NCBI GenBank assembly: GCA_002725095.1
Contig: PBQQ01000076.1
Location: 1-12,008 of the forward strand
Length of the DNA: 12,008 nt
Reading direction: 5' to 3'
Source: Gammaproteobacteria bacterium
GTDB lineage: Bacteria; Pseudomonadota; Gammaproteobacteria; Pseudomonadales; Azotimanducaceae
The translations under genes and the position numbers were made by a program. Position 1 is the stretch's first letter. The number at the start of each line of letters is the position of its first letter. This document shows positions 1 to 7,247 of the stretch, in pieces. The notes beneath the pieces were generated by a model that did no database searches, was not told the origin of the DNA, and saw nothing but the letters and a program-made list of their open reading frames with translations.

Positions 1-552
1 CTAAGCCGTGGCCAACAACTGCCCTACTGGATCAATCTGTATAACGCGTTAACTGTCCGGGTAGTGTTACAGCACCCCGATAAAGACAGCATCAAACAAA
101 TGAAGTCGAAATTATTCAGCTTCGGCCCATGGGACGATGAGCAATTACAGGTCGAAGGCTTTGCCATAACACTGAACGACATCGAGCATAGAATATTACG
201 ACCCATCTGGCGCGACTCACGAATTCACTACGCGGTTAATTGCGCCAGCATCGGCTGTCCAAACCTCAGCGCCATGGCCTACACACAGCGCAACGCCACA
301 ACCCTACTCGCCGCAGCGGAGCGCGCCTATTTGCAGCATGCCCGTGGTCTGGGGTTTGATGCCGGTGGCGTATTACGCCTATCGAGCATTTTCGATTGGT
401 ACCAAGAAGACTTTGGTCGCAATGAACAAGCGCTCCTCGAGTATCTGGCTCTGGTGCGCGCCGATATTCGCGACCAATTACTAAATTATTCAGGCTCAAT
501 CGACTACCACTATGACTGGTCACTGAATAGCCAGCGGTCGACCCGTGACTGA
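1..552 (+). CDS. DUF547 domain protein, C-terminal part (5' end outside window)
   Basis: The reading frame is open from the first base, so the gene starts upstream of the window; 183 codons of its C-terminal part are present before the TGA stop. Hallmarks of the DUF547 family are visible: an opening stretch YWINLYNALTVRV, then a CASIGCPNL motif about 80 residues from the visible start and a FDWYQEDF motif about 130 residues in. DUF547 proteins are usually exported or periplasmic and have no established biochemical activity; the signal peptide would lie in the missing part. The last 8 bases overlap the start of the next gene, so the two are probably co-transcribed. Family assignment is from recognised motifs; function is unknown. 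Confidence 0.85.
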   Translation, partial: LSRGQQLPYWINLYNALTVRVVLQHPDKDSIKQMKSKLFSFGPWDDEQLQVEGFAITLNDIEHRILRPIWRDSRIHYAVNCASIGCPNLSAMAYTQRNATTLLAAAERAYLQHARGLGFDAGGVLRLSSIFDWYQEDFGRNEQALLEYLALVRADIRDQLLNYSGSIDYHYDWSLNSQRSTRD

Positions 553-1342
553 ACAACCCGCGATAAATAATTTTTGGCAGCGGCCGCCATGGACAGGCGC
601 CAAGCCAAAGTATCGCTTGGGCCTTGCGCCCATACCGTTTGAGCAATGGTTTAGCCAACCCATTTCGCCAGAGGTACATAGGCACAAGCAGCGCATGCTC
701 AGCAACCAATACGCAGACGTTGTAGCAGTAAGCAAAACCCACGGCGGCGACAGCGCTCAATGCCAACTTAGTTCCCACCTATGCGCGCCTGCTGTGCACC
801 CCGACGCCATAGCCAGCATGGCGCTGCGCGTCGACGACGACCTATGCGTCATGCAAGCAACCGGAGAGCAACGTCTGGTCGCCGGTTGCGTATGTTCACC
901 GAGTTACTGGAACCTACGAAGCAAAATCGGCAAACCGATGCGGCTCATCCACGCCCCAGTAACCAGCATGAACGAAAAGATTGGTGGTTCCATCGAGAGA
1001 TTTATAAAAGGTGTCCCATTATTAAGACCGTTCGAGCGCATCAACTGGTTCATTCATGGCGACACTGAACGCTGGCATCCAATTGAGGAACCTCTGCCGC
1101 AAACCCCTGTCGAAACTTGGCATATTCGCTCGGAGCGCGAGACGTTATGCCGCTTCAGTGAAGAGCATTTGTTATTCACCATCAACACGCGATTCCAGCC
1201 CCTAGCGGCCATCGCGCACTACCCGCAAGCACAAGAAGATCTACGGGCAACACTAGAAAATTTAGACGCTGACGAGGTCGACTATTTTGGCGGCGCGCGC
1301 AAATGCGCGATGCTTATCGAGTACCTAAAGTCGCTGAGTTAA
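545..1342 (+). CDS. DUF3445 / heme-dependent oxidative N-demethylase (HODM) alpha-subunit-like protein
   Basis: A 265-residue protein with the conserved blocks of DUF3445: YRLGL near residue 23, DDLCVMQ at 98-104, a long block from RLVAG (110) through IHAPV (135-139) with Asn143 just after, NWFIHGD at 167-173, RSERETL near 195-201 and LFTINT at 210-215. The family includes the heme-binding PAS-fold alpha subunit of dimethylamine-oxidising HODM from Pseudomonas; most members have unknown substrates. No signal peptide or membrane segment is seen, so it should be cytoplasmic. The GTG start at 545 is chosen because an in-frame TGA lies at 524-526 and no other good start lies between that and the first conserved block; its ribosome-binding site is weak, which fits coupling to the upstream gene. 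The reductase-type partner subunits of HODM are not in the window. Confidence 0.85.
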   Translation: MTEQPAINNFWQRPPWTGAKPKYRLGLAPIPFEQWFSQPISPEVHRHKQRMLSNQYADVVAVSKTHGGDSAQCQLSSHLCAPAVHPDAIASMALRVDDDLCVMQATGEQRLVAGCVCSPSYWNLRSKIGKPMRLIHAPVTSMNEKIGGSIERFIKGVPLLRPFERINWFIHGDTERWHPIEEPLPQTPVETWHIRSERETLCRFSEEHLLFTINTRFQPLAAIAHYPQAQEDLRATLENLDADEVDYFGGARKCAMLIEYLKSLS

Positions 1343-2564
1343 TGTCGCTGTAGCGGGATGGCAGTGCATAGCTCAACAGCAAGACCGCAGCGCAGGCAAC
1401 CACATATGCGAACAACGGCGCTACTAAAGCGTTCGCCGCACTAACACCCGGCCAGAGCATTGGCGCACCGAGCGTTATTCCTAACAACACGCCAAGGCGC
1501 ACCCACTCCAAAAGAAAAGCCCGCTTGCGCCCTTCCAACCAATACCCTTGGACGCAGACGGCTCCCACAAGCTGCGCGAAGGCACTGAGCACAAGACTCC
1601 GCGGCAAATTACCTTGCTCAGCTTGCAGCAACAAGGCGGCATAGGTAATGAACCAAAACTGCACAAACGTATAGACCTGTGAAAACATCGATACCGACGG
1701 ATCGAATTTCGCTTGTTGCCCATCATTGTGAATGTTCATCGGCGCATCAACAGGACGCCATGCTGGCCCTTTGAACCACACCAAACATTTGTCCTGCCAG
1801 CGCCGGGTCCGCAGGGACAAAATAAGCGTGTCCCACCACACATGAACATTCGCCCAGATAGGATTCCAACTGGCCAATTGATGGGTAATGCCATAGCGGC
1901 ATGGCTCGTCTTCGCGCTCATCTTCAAAGGTACCGAATAAGCGGTCCCAAAGTACAAACACACCCCCATAATTTTTATCGATGTAGCTTGGGTTTTTCGC
2001 ATGGTGCACACGATGATTCGACGGCGTAACCAAGATGTAATCTAAAACCCCTAATCGGCGCACATGCTCAGTGTGCACCCAAAACTGATAGACCAAATTA
2101 AGACTGCCGACACTGACCATGACCTCGACCGGAGTACCCGCCATATACATCGGCAGGTAAAACACAAAACCGATGTAGTCGGTACCCGTCTGACGCAGCG
2201 CGGTACTAAGGTTGTACTCTTCGCTCTGGTGATGAGCCGCATGAGAAGCCCACATAAGACGCCACTGATGACCAAATCGATGCTTCCAGTAGTAACAAAA
2301 ATCGTAGCCAATAAACGCCAACGCCCACTGCCACCAATATTCAGGCGACCATTGGGTAACGCCAAACAGAGACACCACCCAAGTAAATACTATGGCCGAG
2401 AACCCCAAGCGCAGCACCCCCACAAGGCGGCTGAGCACTCCCATTTGCAGGCTGTTTATGGTGTCGCTAAGCCGATAGGTTTGGCGCTTGCGCAAAATCC
2501 CGAAGACAAACTCCAGCAGCATCGCAAGAATAAAAAACGGAATGGCGATTTGGACATAATTCAT
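1314..2564 (-). CDS. Sterol desaturase / fatty acid hydroxylase superfamily membrane protein
   Basis: A 416-residue integral membrane di-iron oxygenase. The histidine boxes are complete: H95-RFG-H99, H108-AA-H111-H112 and H184-RV-H187-H188, with further candidates H164/H167 and H228. These are the iron ligands of the superfamily, which hydroxylates or desaturates sterols, carotenoids, fatty acids and alkylglycerol ethers. Hydrophobic segments lie near residues 5-22, 52-68, 80-93 and 130-160, and a second membrane region (about 298-400) follows the catalytic core, an architecture resembling alkylglycerol monooxygenase-like members. An in-frame TAG lies two codons before the ATG, which fixes the start. 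Its 3' end overlaps the plus-strand HODM-like gene by 29 bp, tail to tail. The substrate cannot be read from the sequence. Confidence 0.88.
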   Translation of the reverse strand: MNYVQIAIPFFILAMLLEFVFGILRKRQTYRLSDTINSLQMGVLSRLVGVLRLGFSAIVFTWVVSLFGVTQWSPEYWWQWALAFIGYDFCYYWKHRFGHQWRLMWASHAAHHQSEEYNLSTALRQTGTDYIGFVFYLPMYMAGTPVEVMVSVGSLNLVYQFWVHTEHVRRLGVLDYILVTPSNHRVHHAKNPSYIDKNYGGVFVLWDRLFGTFEDEREDEPCRYGITHQLASWNPIWANVHVWWDTLILSLRTRRWQDKCLVWFKGPAWRPVDAPMNIHNDGQQAKFDPSVSMFSQVYTFVQFWFITYAALLLQAEQGNLPRSLVLSAFAQLVGAVCVQGYWLEGRKRAFLLEWVRLGVLLGITLGAPMLWPGVSAANALVAPLFAYVVACAAVLLLSYALPSRYSDINSATLGTR

Positions 2565-2878
2565 CCGCTAATCATAAACCTGTTGGCGGAGCGCGCGCAC
2601 CTAAACCTTCATGCGACAACAGCAGCCTTACTTGAAAAAAAGCGCTATCAGGGCGAATTAACATCGGCGGCGTAAATGACAGAAGAGCGGCATAGAACTA
2701 CCGACAAAGAAAAAAAATAACAGCGCCTGCATTCTTTGTATAACCGCGCCGGAAGACTGCGCATTTAAAATTAGTCAAAGGTGTGTTGCTGAAATACGCG
2801 CCCGATCGCACGACATACCCTTCCGATTTTGTTATTTCTGCACTATCGTGCCGCCAAGACTAGCTTCAGGACTCTACT
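2565..2878. other. Divergent intergenic region between hydroxylase and CMD-like genes
   Basis: These 314 bases separate two divergently transcribed genes and should hold both promoters. I find no convincing gene, terminator or RNA here. It contains A-rich tracts (around 2635-2645 and 2705-2720), a TATAAC hexamer at 2739-2744 without a good -35 partner, and TTCCGA (2821-2826) spaced 17 bases from TATCGT (2844-2849), which is a weak sigma70-like pair for the plus-strand gene. None is strong enough to call as a promoter. Confidence 0.5.
2868..2871 (+). promoter_or_regulatory. Ribosome binding site of the CMD-like gene
   Basis: AGGA sits 7 bases before the ATG at 2879, a standard Shine-Dalgarno spacing, and supports that start codon. 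Confidence 0.6.
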
Positions 2879-3520
2879 ATGCCAAGACTTAAACAAGTGC
2901 CTCGATCAGAAGCCGATCCAAGCGTCATTCCTTTTTACGACGCATTATTTGGTGTGGATCGAGATCCCGCCACTCAGCCCGGAACAGCAACCGGCACCCC
3001 GGGTAATTGGTGGACGGTATTCGCTCAGGTGCCTGACTGCTTACATCACATGGTGGCAGGCTTTCAGTTTTACCGCGATCGCAAACGTAAAATCCCGCCA
3101 CGCCTGCGCGAACTTGGCCAAGCACGGGCAGGTTTCGCACGCGGCAGCCAATTTGTATTTTCTCAACACTGCAAAGCCTTACGCGCGGCAAAATTCACGG
3201 AGGCCCAAATTGAAGCGATTCCGCATTGGTCTTCGAGCATCGAATTTGATGAGGTAGAACGCGCAGTGTTGTCTTATACCGACGACTTAGTGCTGCAAGG
3301 CGGGAGAGTTGCTGACGGCACATTTGCGGTTCTGCAACGGCACCTGAGCGAGGTGCAGATCATTGAACTAACCTATATCGTTTGCACATATGAATTGCAT
3401 GCCACTATGACTAGGGCGTTACGCTTAGAGTTCGATGATGTAGACGAGCGCATTGTCGAAGTACCGGTCCCCGAAGGCGAGGACCGTGACATCGATTTCT
3501 TTAAAGACGTAGATCGCTAA
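2879..3520 (+). CDS. Carboxymuconolactone decarboxylase family (AhpD-fold) protein lacking the CxxC
   Basis: A 213-residue soluble protein with the CMD / AhpD all-helical core at about residues 45-180. The characteristic helix pair is at residues 79-112, with the conserved histidine at H97. In AhpD peroxidases a CxxC motif precedes that histidine by 7 and 4 residues; here those positions are S90 and V93, so thiol peroxidase activity is unlikely. Relatives include gamma-carboxymuconolactone decarboxylase and many uncharacterised proteins in aromatic and lipid catabolism clusters. The C-terminus is markedly acidic (many Asp and Glu after residue 185). The ATG is preceded by a good AGGA site. 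Only 3 bases separate its stop from that of the convergent transporter operon. It may form oligomers like its relatives; its substrate is unknown. Confidence 0.82.
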   Translation: MPRLKQVPRSEADPSVIPFYDALFGVDRDPATQPGTATGTPGNWWTVFAQVPDCLHHMVAGFQFYRDRKRKIPPRLRELGQARAGFARGSQFVFSQHCKALRAAKFTEAQIEAIPHWSSSIEFDEVERAVLSYTDDLVLQGGRVADGTFAVLQRHLSEVQIIELTYIVCTYELHATMTRALRLEFDDVDERIVEVPVPEGEDRDIDFFKDVDR

Positions 3521-3523
3521 CGG

Positions 3524-5254
3524 TTATTCGCCCTGCCAGGATTTGATGAGTTGGTCGTACGCCACCGTCATACCCTGAGGCTTTTCCTCAGCAAGCTGCG
3601 CTTTTGGTGCGCCCGGCTGGGCCAGCCAGTATGCGGGGTCGCGAGGCTCATTCAATTGCGGGCCGCACTCGCCTTGCACACCATGGCGCTCAAGCCGCGC
3701 CAGTACTTTATCTTGCTGCTCAGCAAGACTGTCCATCGCCCCCTGGGCCGTACTCTCACCGCTCACCGCATTGGCAACATTCGCCCACCACAATTGCGCG
3801 AGTTTTGGATAATCCGGCACATTGGTGCCCGTAGGGGTCCAAGCGGTACGCGCTGGACTGCGGTAAAACTCAACCAACCCACCTAATCTTGGCGCCATGT
3901 CCGTCATAGCTTGGGAACGAATATCGGAGTCTCTAATCGGCGTGAGCCCGACCAGCGTTTTCTTTAACGATACCGTTTTCGCAGTAACGAATTGTGCATA
4001 CAGCCAAGCGGCCTGACGTCGGTCCAACGGAGTACTGTTAAGCAGCGTCCACGCCCCAGTGTCTTGATAACCCAACTTCATCCCTTGACTCCAGTAGGGT
4101 CCATGCGGCGACGGCGCCATCCGCCATTTCGGTGTGCCATCCGCATTTACCACCGCGAGTCCCTCTTTGATCATGTCTGCAGTAAAGGTCGTGTACCAGA
4201 AAATTTGCTGAGCAATCTGCCCCTGCGCAGGCACCGGGCCCGCCTCAGAGAACGTCATACCACCGGCCTGAGGCGGCGCATATTGTTTGAGCCAATCAAT
4301 GTACTTCTGCAAGGCGTACACAGCGGCCGGGCCATTAGCGGCACCGCCGCGGCTGACCGATGATCCGGCAGGCCGACAACCTTCAACCCGGATGCCCCAT
4401 TCGTCCACTGGTAAGCCGTTGGGAATACCAGCGTCACCGGCTCCAGCCATAGACAGCCACGCATCCGTGAATCGCCACCCCAAGGAGGGATCCTTTTTGC
4501 CGTAATCCATATGCCCATATATCTGCTGCCCATCAATCTGTTGCACATGATCAGTGAAAAATTCGGCGATGTCCTCATAGGCCGACCAGTTAACCGGCAC
4601 CCCCAAAGCGTATCCGTAGCGCTCTTCAAACCGCGCCTGTATATCCGGATCGCTGAACCAGTCGTAACGGAACCAATACAAATTGGCAAATTGTTGATCC
4701 GGCAATTGATAAATTTTTCCATCGGGTCCGGTGGTAAAACTGATGCCGATAAAATCGTCGAGATCCAATGTCGGCGACGTGACCGCTTTGCCCTCGCCGC
4801 TCATAAAGTCACTCAAAGCAATGACGTAGCCGTAGCGGGAATGCGTACCAATCAAGTCCGAATCGTTCACGTAAGCGTCGTAGACGTTTTCACCCGATTG
4901 CATCTGGGTTTGTAATTTTTCGATCACGTCACCTTCTTGAATAAGGTCATGATTTACCCGAATGCCAGTGACCTCATAAAACGCTCGAGCAAGAGTCTCA
5001 CTCTCATATTCATGAGTGGTCAGCGTTTCCGATACAACATTTATCGTCATGCCGCGATAAGGTTCAGAGGCGTCCGTAAACCAGCCCATTTCTGCCGTCT
5101 GCTCGGCCAGCGAGAGCGTCGAAGGCTGAAACTCTTCAGCGATCCAACGCTGAGCATTGCCTGCATAGTCCAAATCGGGCCGGTCAGGCTGAGCGGCATT
5201 GTCCCCGCACCCCACCAGCAAGCCCGCCAAAACCACAAATAAAGCCGTCCTCAT
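3524..5254 (-). CDS. glpV: ABC transporter solute-binding lipoprotein, GlpV family
   Basis: A 576-residue extracytoplasmic solute-binding protein, last gene of a six-gene importer cluster. The N-terminus is a lipoprotein signal: short positive start, hydrophobic stretch and lipobox LVGC with Cys16 as the lipidation site. The mature protein shows the conserved blocks of the GlpV family: SETLTTHEYES near 75-85, IQEGDVIEKLQTQMQSG near 105-121, LPDQQFANLYWFRYDW near 184-199, HMDYGKKDPSLGWRFTDAW near 248-266 and TGTNVPDYPKLAQLWW near 475-490. Its size is typical for this family, which is larger than ordinary sugar-binding proteins. In Rhizobium leguminosarum the family member binds glycerol for uptake. 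Two cysteines (C293, C530) remain in the mature protein. A GGAAGG-type ribosome site lies 6 bases before the ATG. The exact ligand here is not proven. Confidence 0.92.
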   Translation of the reverse strand: MRTALFVVLAGLLVGCGDNAAQPDRPDLDYAGNAQRWIAEEFQPSTLSLAEQTAEMGWFTDASEPYRGMTINVVSETLTTHEYESETLARAFYEVTGIRVNHDLIQEGDVIEKLQTQMQSGENVYDAYVNDSDLIGTHSRYGYVIALSDFMSGEGKAVTSPTLDLDDFIGISFTTGPDGKIYQLPDQQFANLYWFRYDWFSDPDIQARFEERYGYALGVPVNWSAYEDIAEFFTDHVQQIDGQQIYGHMDYGKKDPSLGWRFTDAWLSMAGAGDAGIPNGLPVDEWGIRVEGCRPAGSSVSRGGAANGPAAVYALQKYIDWLKQYAPPQAGGMTFSEAGPVPAQGQIAQQIFWYTTFTADMIKEGLAVVNADGTPKWRMAPSPHGPYWSQGMKLGYQDTGAWTLLNSTPLDRRQAAWLYAQFVTAKTVSLKKTLVGLTPIRDSDIRSQAMTDMAPRLGGLVEFYRSPARTAWTPTGTNVPDYPKLAQLWWANVANAVSGESTAQGAMDSLAEQQDKVLARLERHGVQGECGPQLNEPRDPAYWLAQPGAPKAQLAEEKPQGMTVAYDQLIKSWQGE

Positions 5255-5260
5255 TATCTA

Positions 5261-5269
5261 CCTTCCCTC
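5261..5269 (-). promoter_or_regulatory. Ribosome binding site of glpV
   Basis: On the minus strand GAGGGAAGG lies 6 bases before the ATG at 5254. It is the best Shine-Dalgarno of the cluster and fits high translation of a binding protein that is needed in excess over the membrane complex. The 43-bp gap to glpU shows no terminator. Confidence 0.6.
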
Positions 5270-5297
5270 GTTTCCAAATCCGCACTCAGTATAGGCG

Positions 5298-5570
5298 TTA
5301 ACCCCGCCACAAGACTAATAACGCCCACACTACCGATAACCCACTCGCCAAAGCTACGGCCTCGGGCAGGAACCCTAAAAACAGCAGGTGAATAAATGCC
5401 GCGCTTAACAAACTAATAAAAAATCGGTCGCCCCGTGTAGTCGCCAGTGGCAAAAATCCACGCCGCTTGAGGGTGGGCCAACGCAACTCAAAAAGCGTCA
5501 TCGCACACAGCGCCAAACCGATACCGATAAAGAAGGCCGCTGTGGGTGCTGTCCAGGCCATCCAAGTCAT
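5298..5570 (-). CDS. glpU: Small DUF2160 membrane protein of the GlpSTPQUV importer
   Basis: A 90-residue, very hydrophobic protein with three likely membrane segments (about 9-27, 49-68 and 70-88). The block ELRWPTLKRRGFLPLATTRG (residues 28-47) followed by DRFFISLLSAAFIHL (48-62) is the signature of DUF2160, a family found almost only beside GlpV-type binding proteins. In the rhizobial glycerol importer the equivalent gene is glpU; its role is not established, and it may be an accessory membrane component. Its ATG overlaps the TGA of glpQ (ATGA, 5567-5570), so it is translationally coupled to the permease. Confidence 0.9.
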   Translation of the reverse strand: MTWMAWTAPTAAFFIGIGLALCAMTLFELRWPTLKRRGFLPLATTRGDRFFISLLSAAFIHLLFLGFLPEAVALASGLSVVWALLVLWRG

Positions 5571-6394
5571 GACACACGCCCTAACGCGAAACCTTTAACC
5601 AAATGCTTACGCACAAACCACACAACGATAATGCCGGGAATCACGGTTAGCACTCCGGCTGCCGCAAGCACGCCCCAGTCTAGACCGGAAGCGCTAACGG
5701 TACGTGTCATCGTCACTACAATCGGCTTTGCTTCACTACCGGTGAGCGTTCGCGCCAACAACAGCTCGACCCAACTGAACATGAAGCAGAAAAACAAGGT
5801 GACCCCGATCGCTCCGCGGTTGATCGGCACAAAAATACGCAAGAAGAAAAAACCAAAGCTATGTCCGTCAATACGCGCCATATCGTCCAATTCCGTGGGC
5901 ACCGCCGACATAAAGCCTTCGAGAATCCACACCGACAACGGCACGGTAAACAAGCAATGGGCTAATGCCACCGCGAGCGGCGTATCAAAAAGCCCTACCG
6001 CGGAATAAAGCTGGAAAAACGGCAGCAGGAACACCGCTGGCGGCGCCATGCGATTGGTGAGTAACCAGAAAAACAGTTGTCGATCACCAAGGAAGCGATA
6101 ACGCGAAAAAACGTAGGCCGCTGGCACCGCTACCACAATGGATATCAGCGTATTCAAAACCACGTAACTCAACGAATTAACAAACGCCGAGGACCAAACG
6201 GGGTTGCGCCAGATTTCAGCAAAGTTACTTAACGTCGGATTCTGCGGCAGCACAGAAAAGTCGCCCGTTATGTCGGCATTGGTCTGCAACGCAATGCTGC
6301 TCAACCAATACAAAGGCAAAAGTAGGTAGAGGCAATATACGACCAATAACCAGCGACTGGCACTGAGCCAAGGCCGGCCAACGAGGCTAGTCAT
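5567..6394 (-). CDS. glpQ: ABC transporter permease, GlpQ type (MalG-like)
   Basis: A 275-residue inner-membrane permease of the binding-protein-dependent transport family. About six membrane segments are visible (roughly 13-35, 74-98, 105-132, 138-160, 194-215 and 240-260). The EAA loop that contacts the ATPase is at 170-192 (DDMARIDG followed by a Gly-rich and Phe-rich stretch and FVPI). The C-terminus VKGFALGRV resembles the end of MalG-type subunits. It overlaps glpP by 8 bp at its start and glpU by 4 bp at its end. It should pair with the GlpP subunit to form the substrate channel. The symbol means the ABC permease of the rhizobial system, not the unrelated glycerophosphodiesterase GlpQ of Escherichia coli. 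Confidence 0.9.
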   Translation of the reverse strand: MTSLVGRPWLSASRWLLVVYCLYLLLPLYWLSSIALQTNADITGDFSVLPQNPTLSNFAEIWRNPVWSSAFVNSLSYVVLNTLISIVVAVPAAYVFSRYRFLGDRQLFFWLLTNRMAPPAVFLLPFFQLYSAVGLFDTPLAVALAHCLFTVPLSVWILEGFMSAVPTELDDMARIDGHSFGFFFLRIFVPINRGAIGVTLFFCFMFSWVELLLARTLTGSEAKPIVVTMTRTVSASGLDWGVLAAAGVLTVIPGIIVVWFVRKHLVKGFALGRVS

Positions 6395-7247
6395 TTTCGC
6401 GCACCACGCTGCTGTAGAAAATCCAGCAAAACAGCAAGATAAATAAAAAGTAAATCACCGAAAATGCCGCAGCAGGGCCAAGGTCAAACTGCCCCACGGC
6501 CATAGTGGCTAAATGCTGACTGAGGAACGTAGTGGCATTCCCGGGTCCCCCGCCCGTGAGCACAAACGGCTCGGTATAAATCATAAAGCTGTCCATCAAC
6601 CGCAGCAGCACAGCAATGACCAATACCCCCTTCAATCTCGGCAATTCAACATAACGAAACACTTGCCATTTGCTGGCGCCATCAAGTTCCGCTGCCTGAT
6701 AATAAGCAGTTGGCACGGAGGTAAGGCCAGCAAAAGCGAGCAACGCCACCAACGAAGTCCAATGCCACACATCCATTGCCAGCAAGGTCAACCACGCATG
6801 GATAGGGTCCGCGGTGTAATTATATCCAAAACCTAGTGCGTTAAGACCAACCCCCAATAAACCGATATCCGACCGGGCATAAAGCTGCCAAATCGTGCCA
6901 ACCACATTCCACGGGATCAGCAACGGTATCGCTAACAAAACCAGCAATAACGACGCACTAAGACCCTGACGCGGCATACCCCGAGCCAGCATCAAACCCA
7001 ATGGGATCTCGATAATGAGCACACTGGCGCTAAAACCAAGCTGACGCAAAAAAGCCTCAATAAAACGCGCATCTTGTAACGTCTCGCTGTACCACTGAAA
7101 ACCTACAAAAAATCTCGAATTAAAATCCAAAATATCTTGCACGGAGTAATTAACCACCGTCATCAGCGGCACCACACCGCTAAAGGCGACAATCAGCAAC
7201 ACCGGCAAAACGCCCAGCCAAGCTTTATTGTTGTACGGCTTATTCAT
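6387..7247 (-). CDS. glpP: ABC transporter permease, GlpP type (MalF-like)
   Basis: A 286-residue permease with six likely membrane segments (about 11-33, 69-88, 97-119, 152-174, 206-224 and 258-281). The EAA loop is clear at 185-206: AAELDGASKWQVFRYVELP followed by a basic turn. The downstream stretch MIYTEPFVLTGGGPGNAT (222-239) is typical of MalF/UgpA-like sugar and polyol permeases. It forms the heteromeric channel with GlpQ. The ATG overlaps the glpT stop by 8 bp, and the Shine-Dalgarno is weak, so coupling to glpT translation is likely. Confidence 0.9.
   Translation of the reverse strand: MNKPYNNKAWLGVLPVLLIVAFSGVVPLMTVVNYSVQDILDFNSRFFVGFQWYSETLQDARFIEAFLRQLGFSASVLIIEIPLGLMLARGMPRQGLSASLLLVLLAIPLLIPWNVVGTIWQLYARSDIGLLGVGLNALGFGYNYTADPIHAWLTLLAMDVWHWTSLVALLAFAGLTSVPTAYYQAAELDGASKWQVFRYVELPRLKGVLVIAVLLRLMDSFMIYTEPFVLTGGGPGNATTFLSQHLATMAVGQFDLGPAAAFSVIYFLFILLFCWIFYSSVVREND

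Noticed and set aside
266..778. Minus-strand open frame of 170 codons
   Set aside because: It is antisense to the DUF547 and HODM-like genes, both of which show family motifs. Its own translation shows no domain.
1296..1309. GC-rich palindrome near the convergent HODM/hydroxylase ends
   Set aside because: It is a short CGCGC/GCGCG stem with a 4-base loop inside coding sequence and has no T-tract, so it does not qualify as a terminator.
2064..2675. Plus-strand open frame of 203 codons opposite the hydroxylase gene
   Set aside because: It lies almost wholly antisense to a gene with complete histidine boxes, its translation is rich in His, Arg and Lys with no recognisable domain, and it has no clear ribosome site.
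2840..2851. Inverted repeat GCAC-TATC-GTGC upstream of the CMD-like gene
   Set aside because: A 4-bp arm is expected by chance, and nothing else supports an operator.
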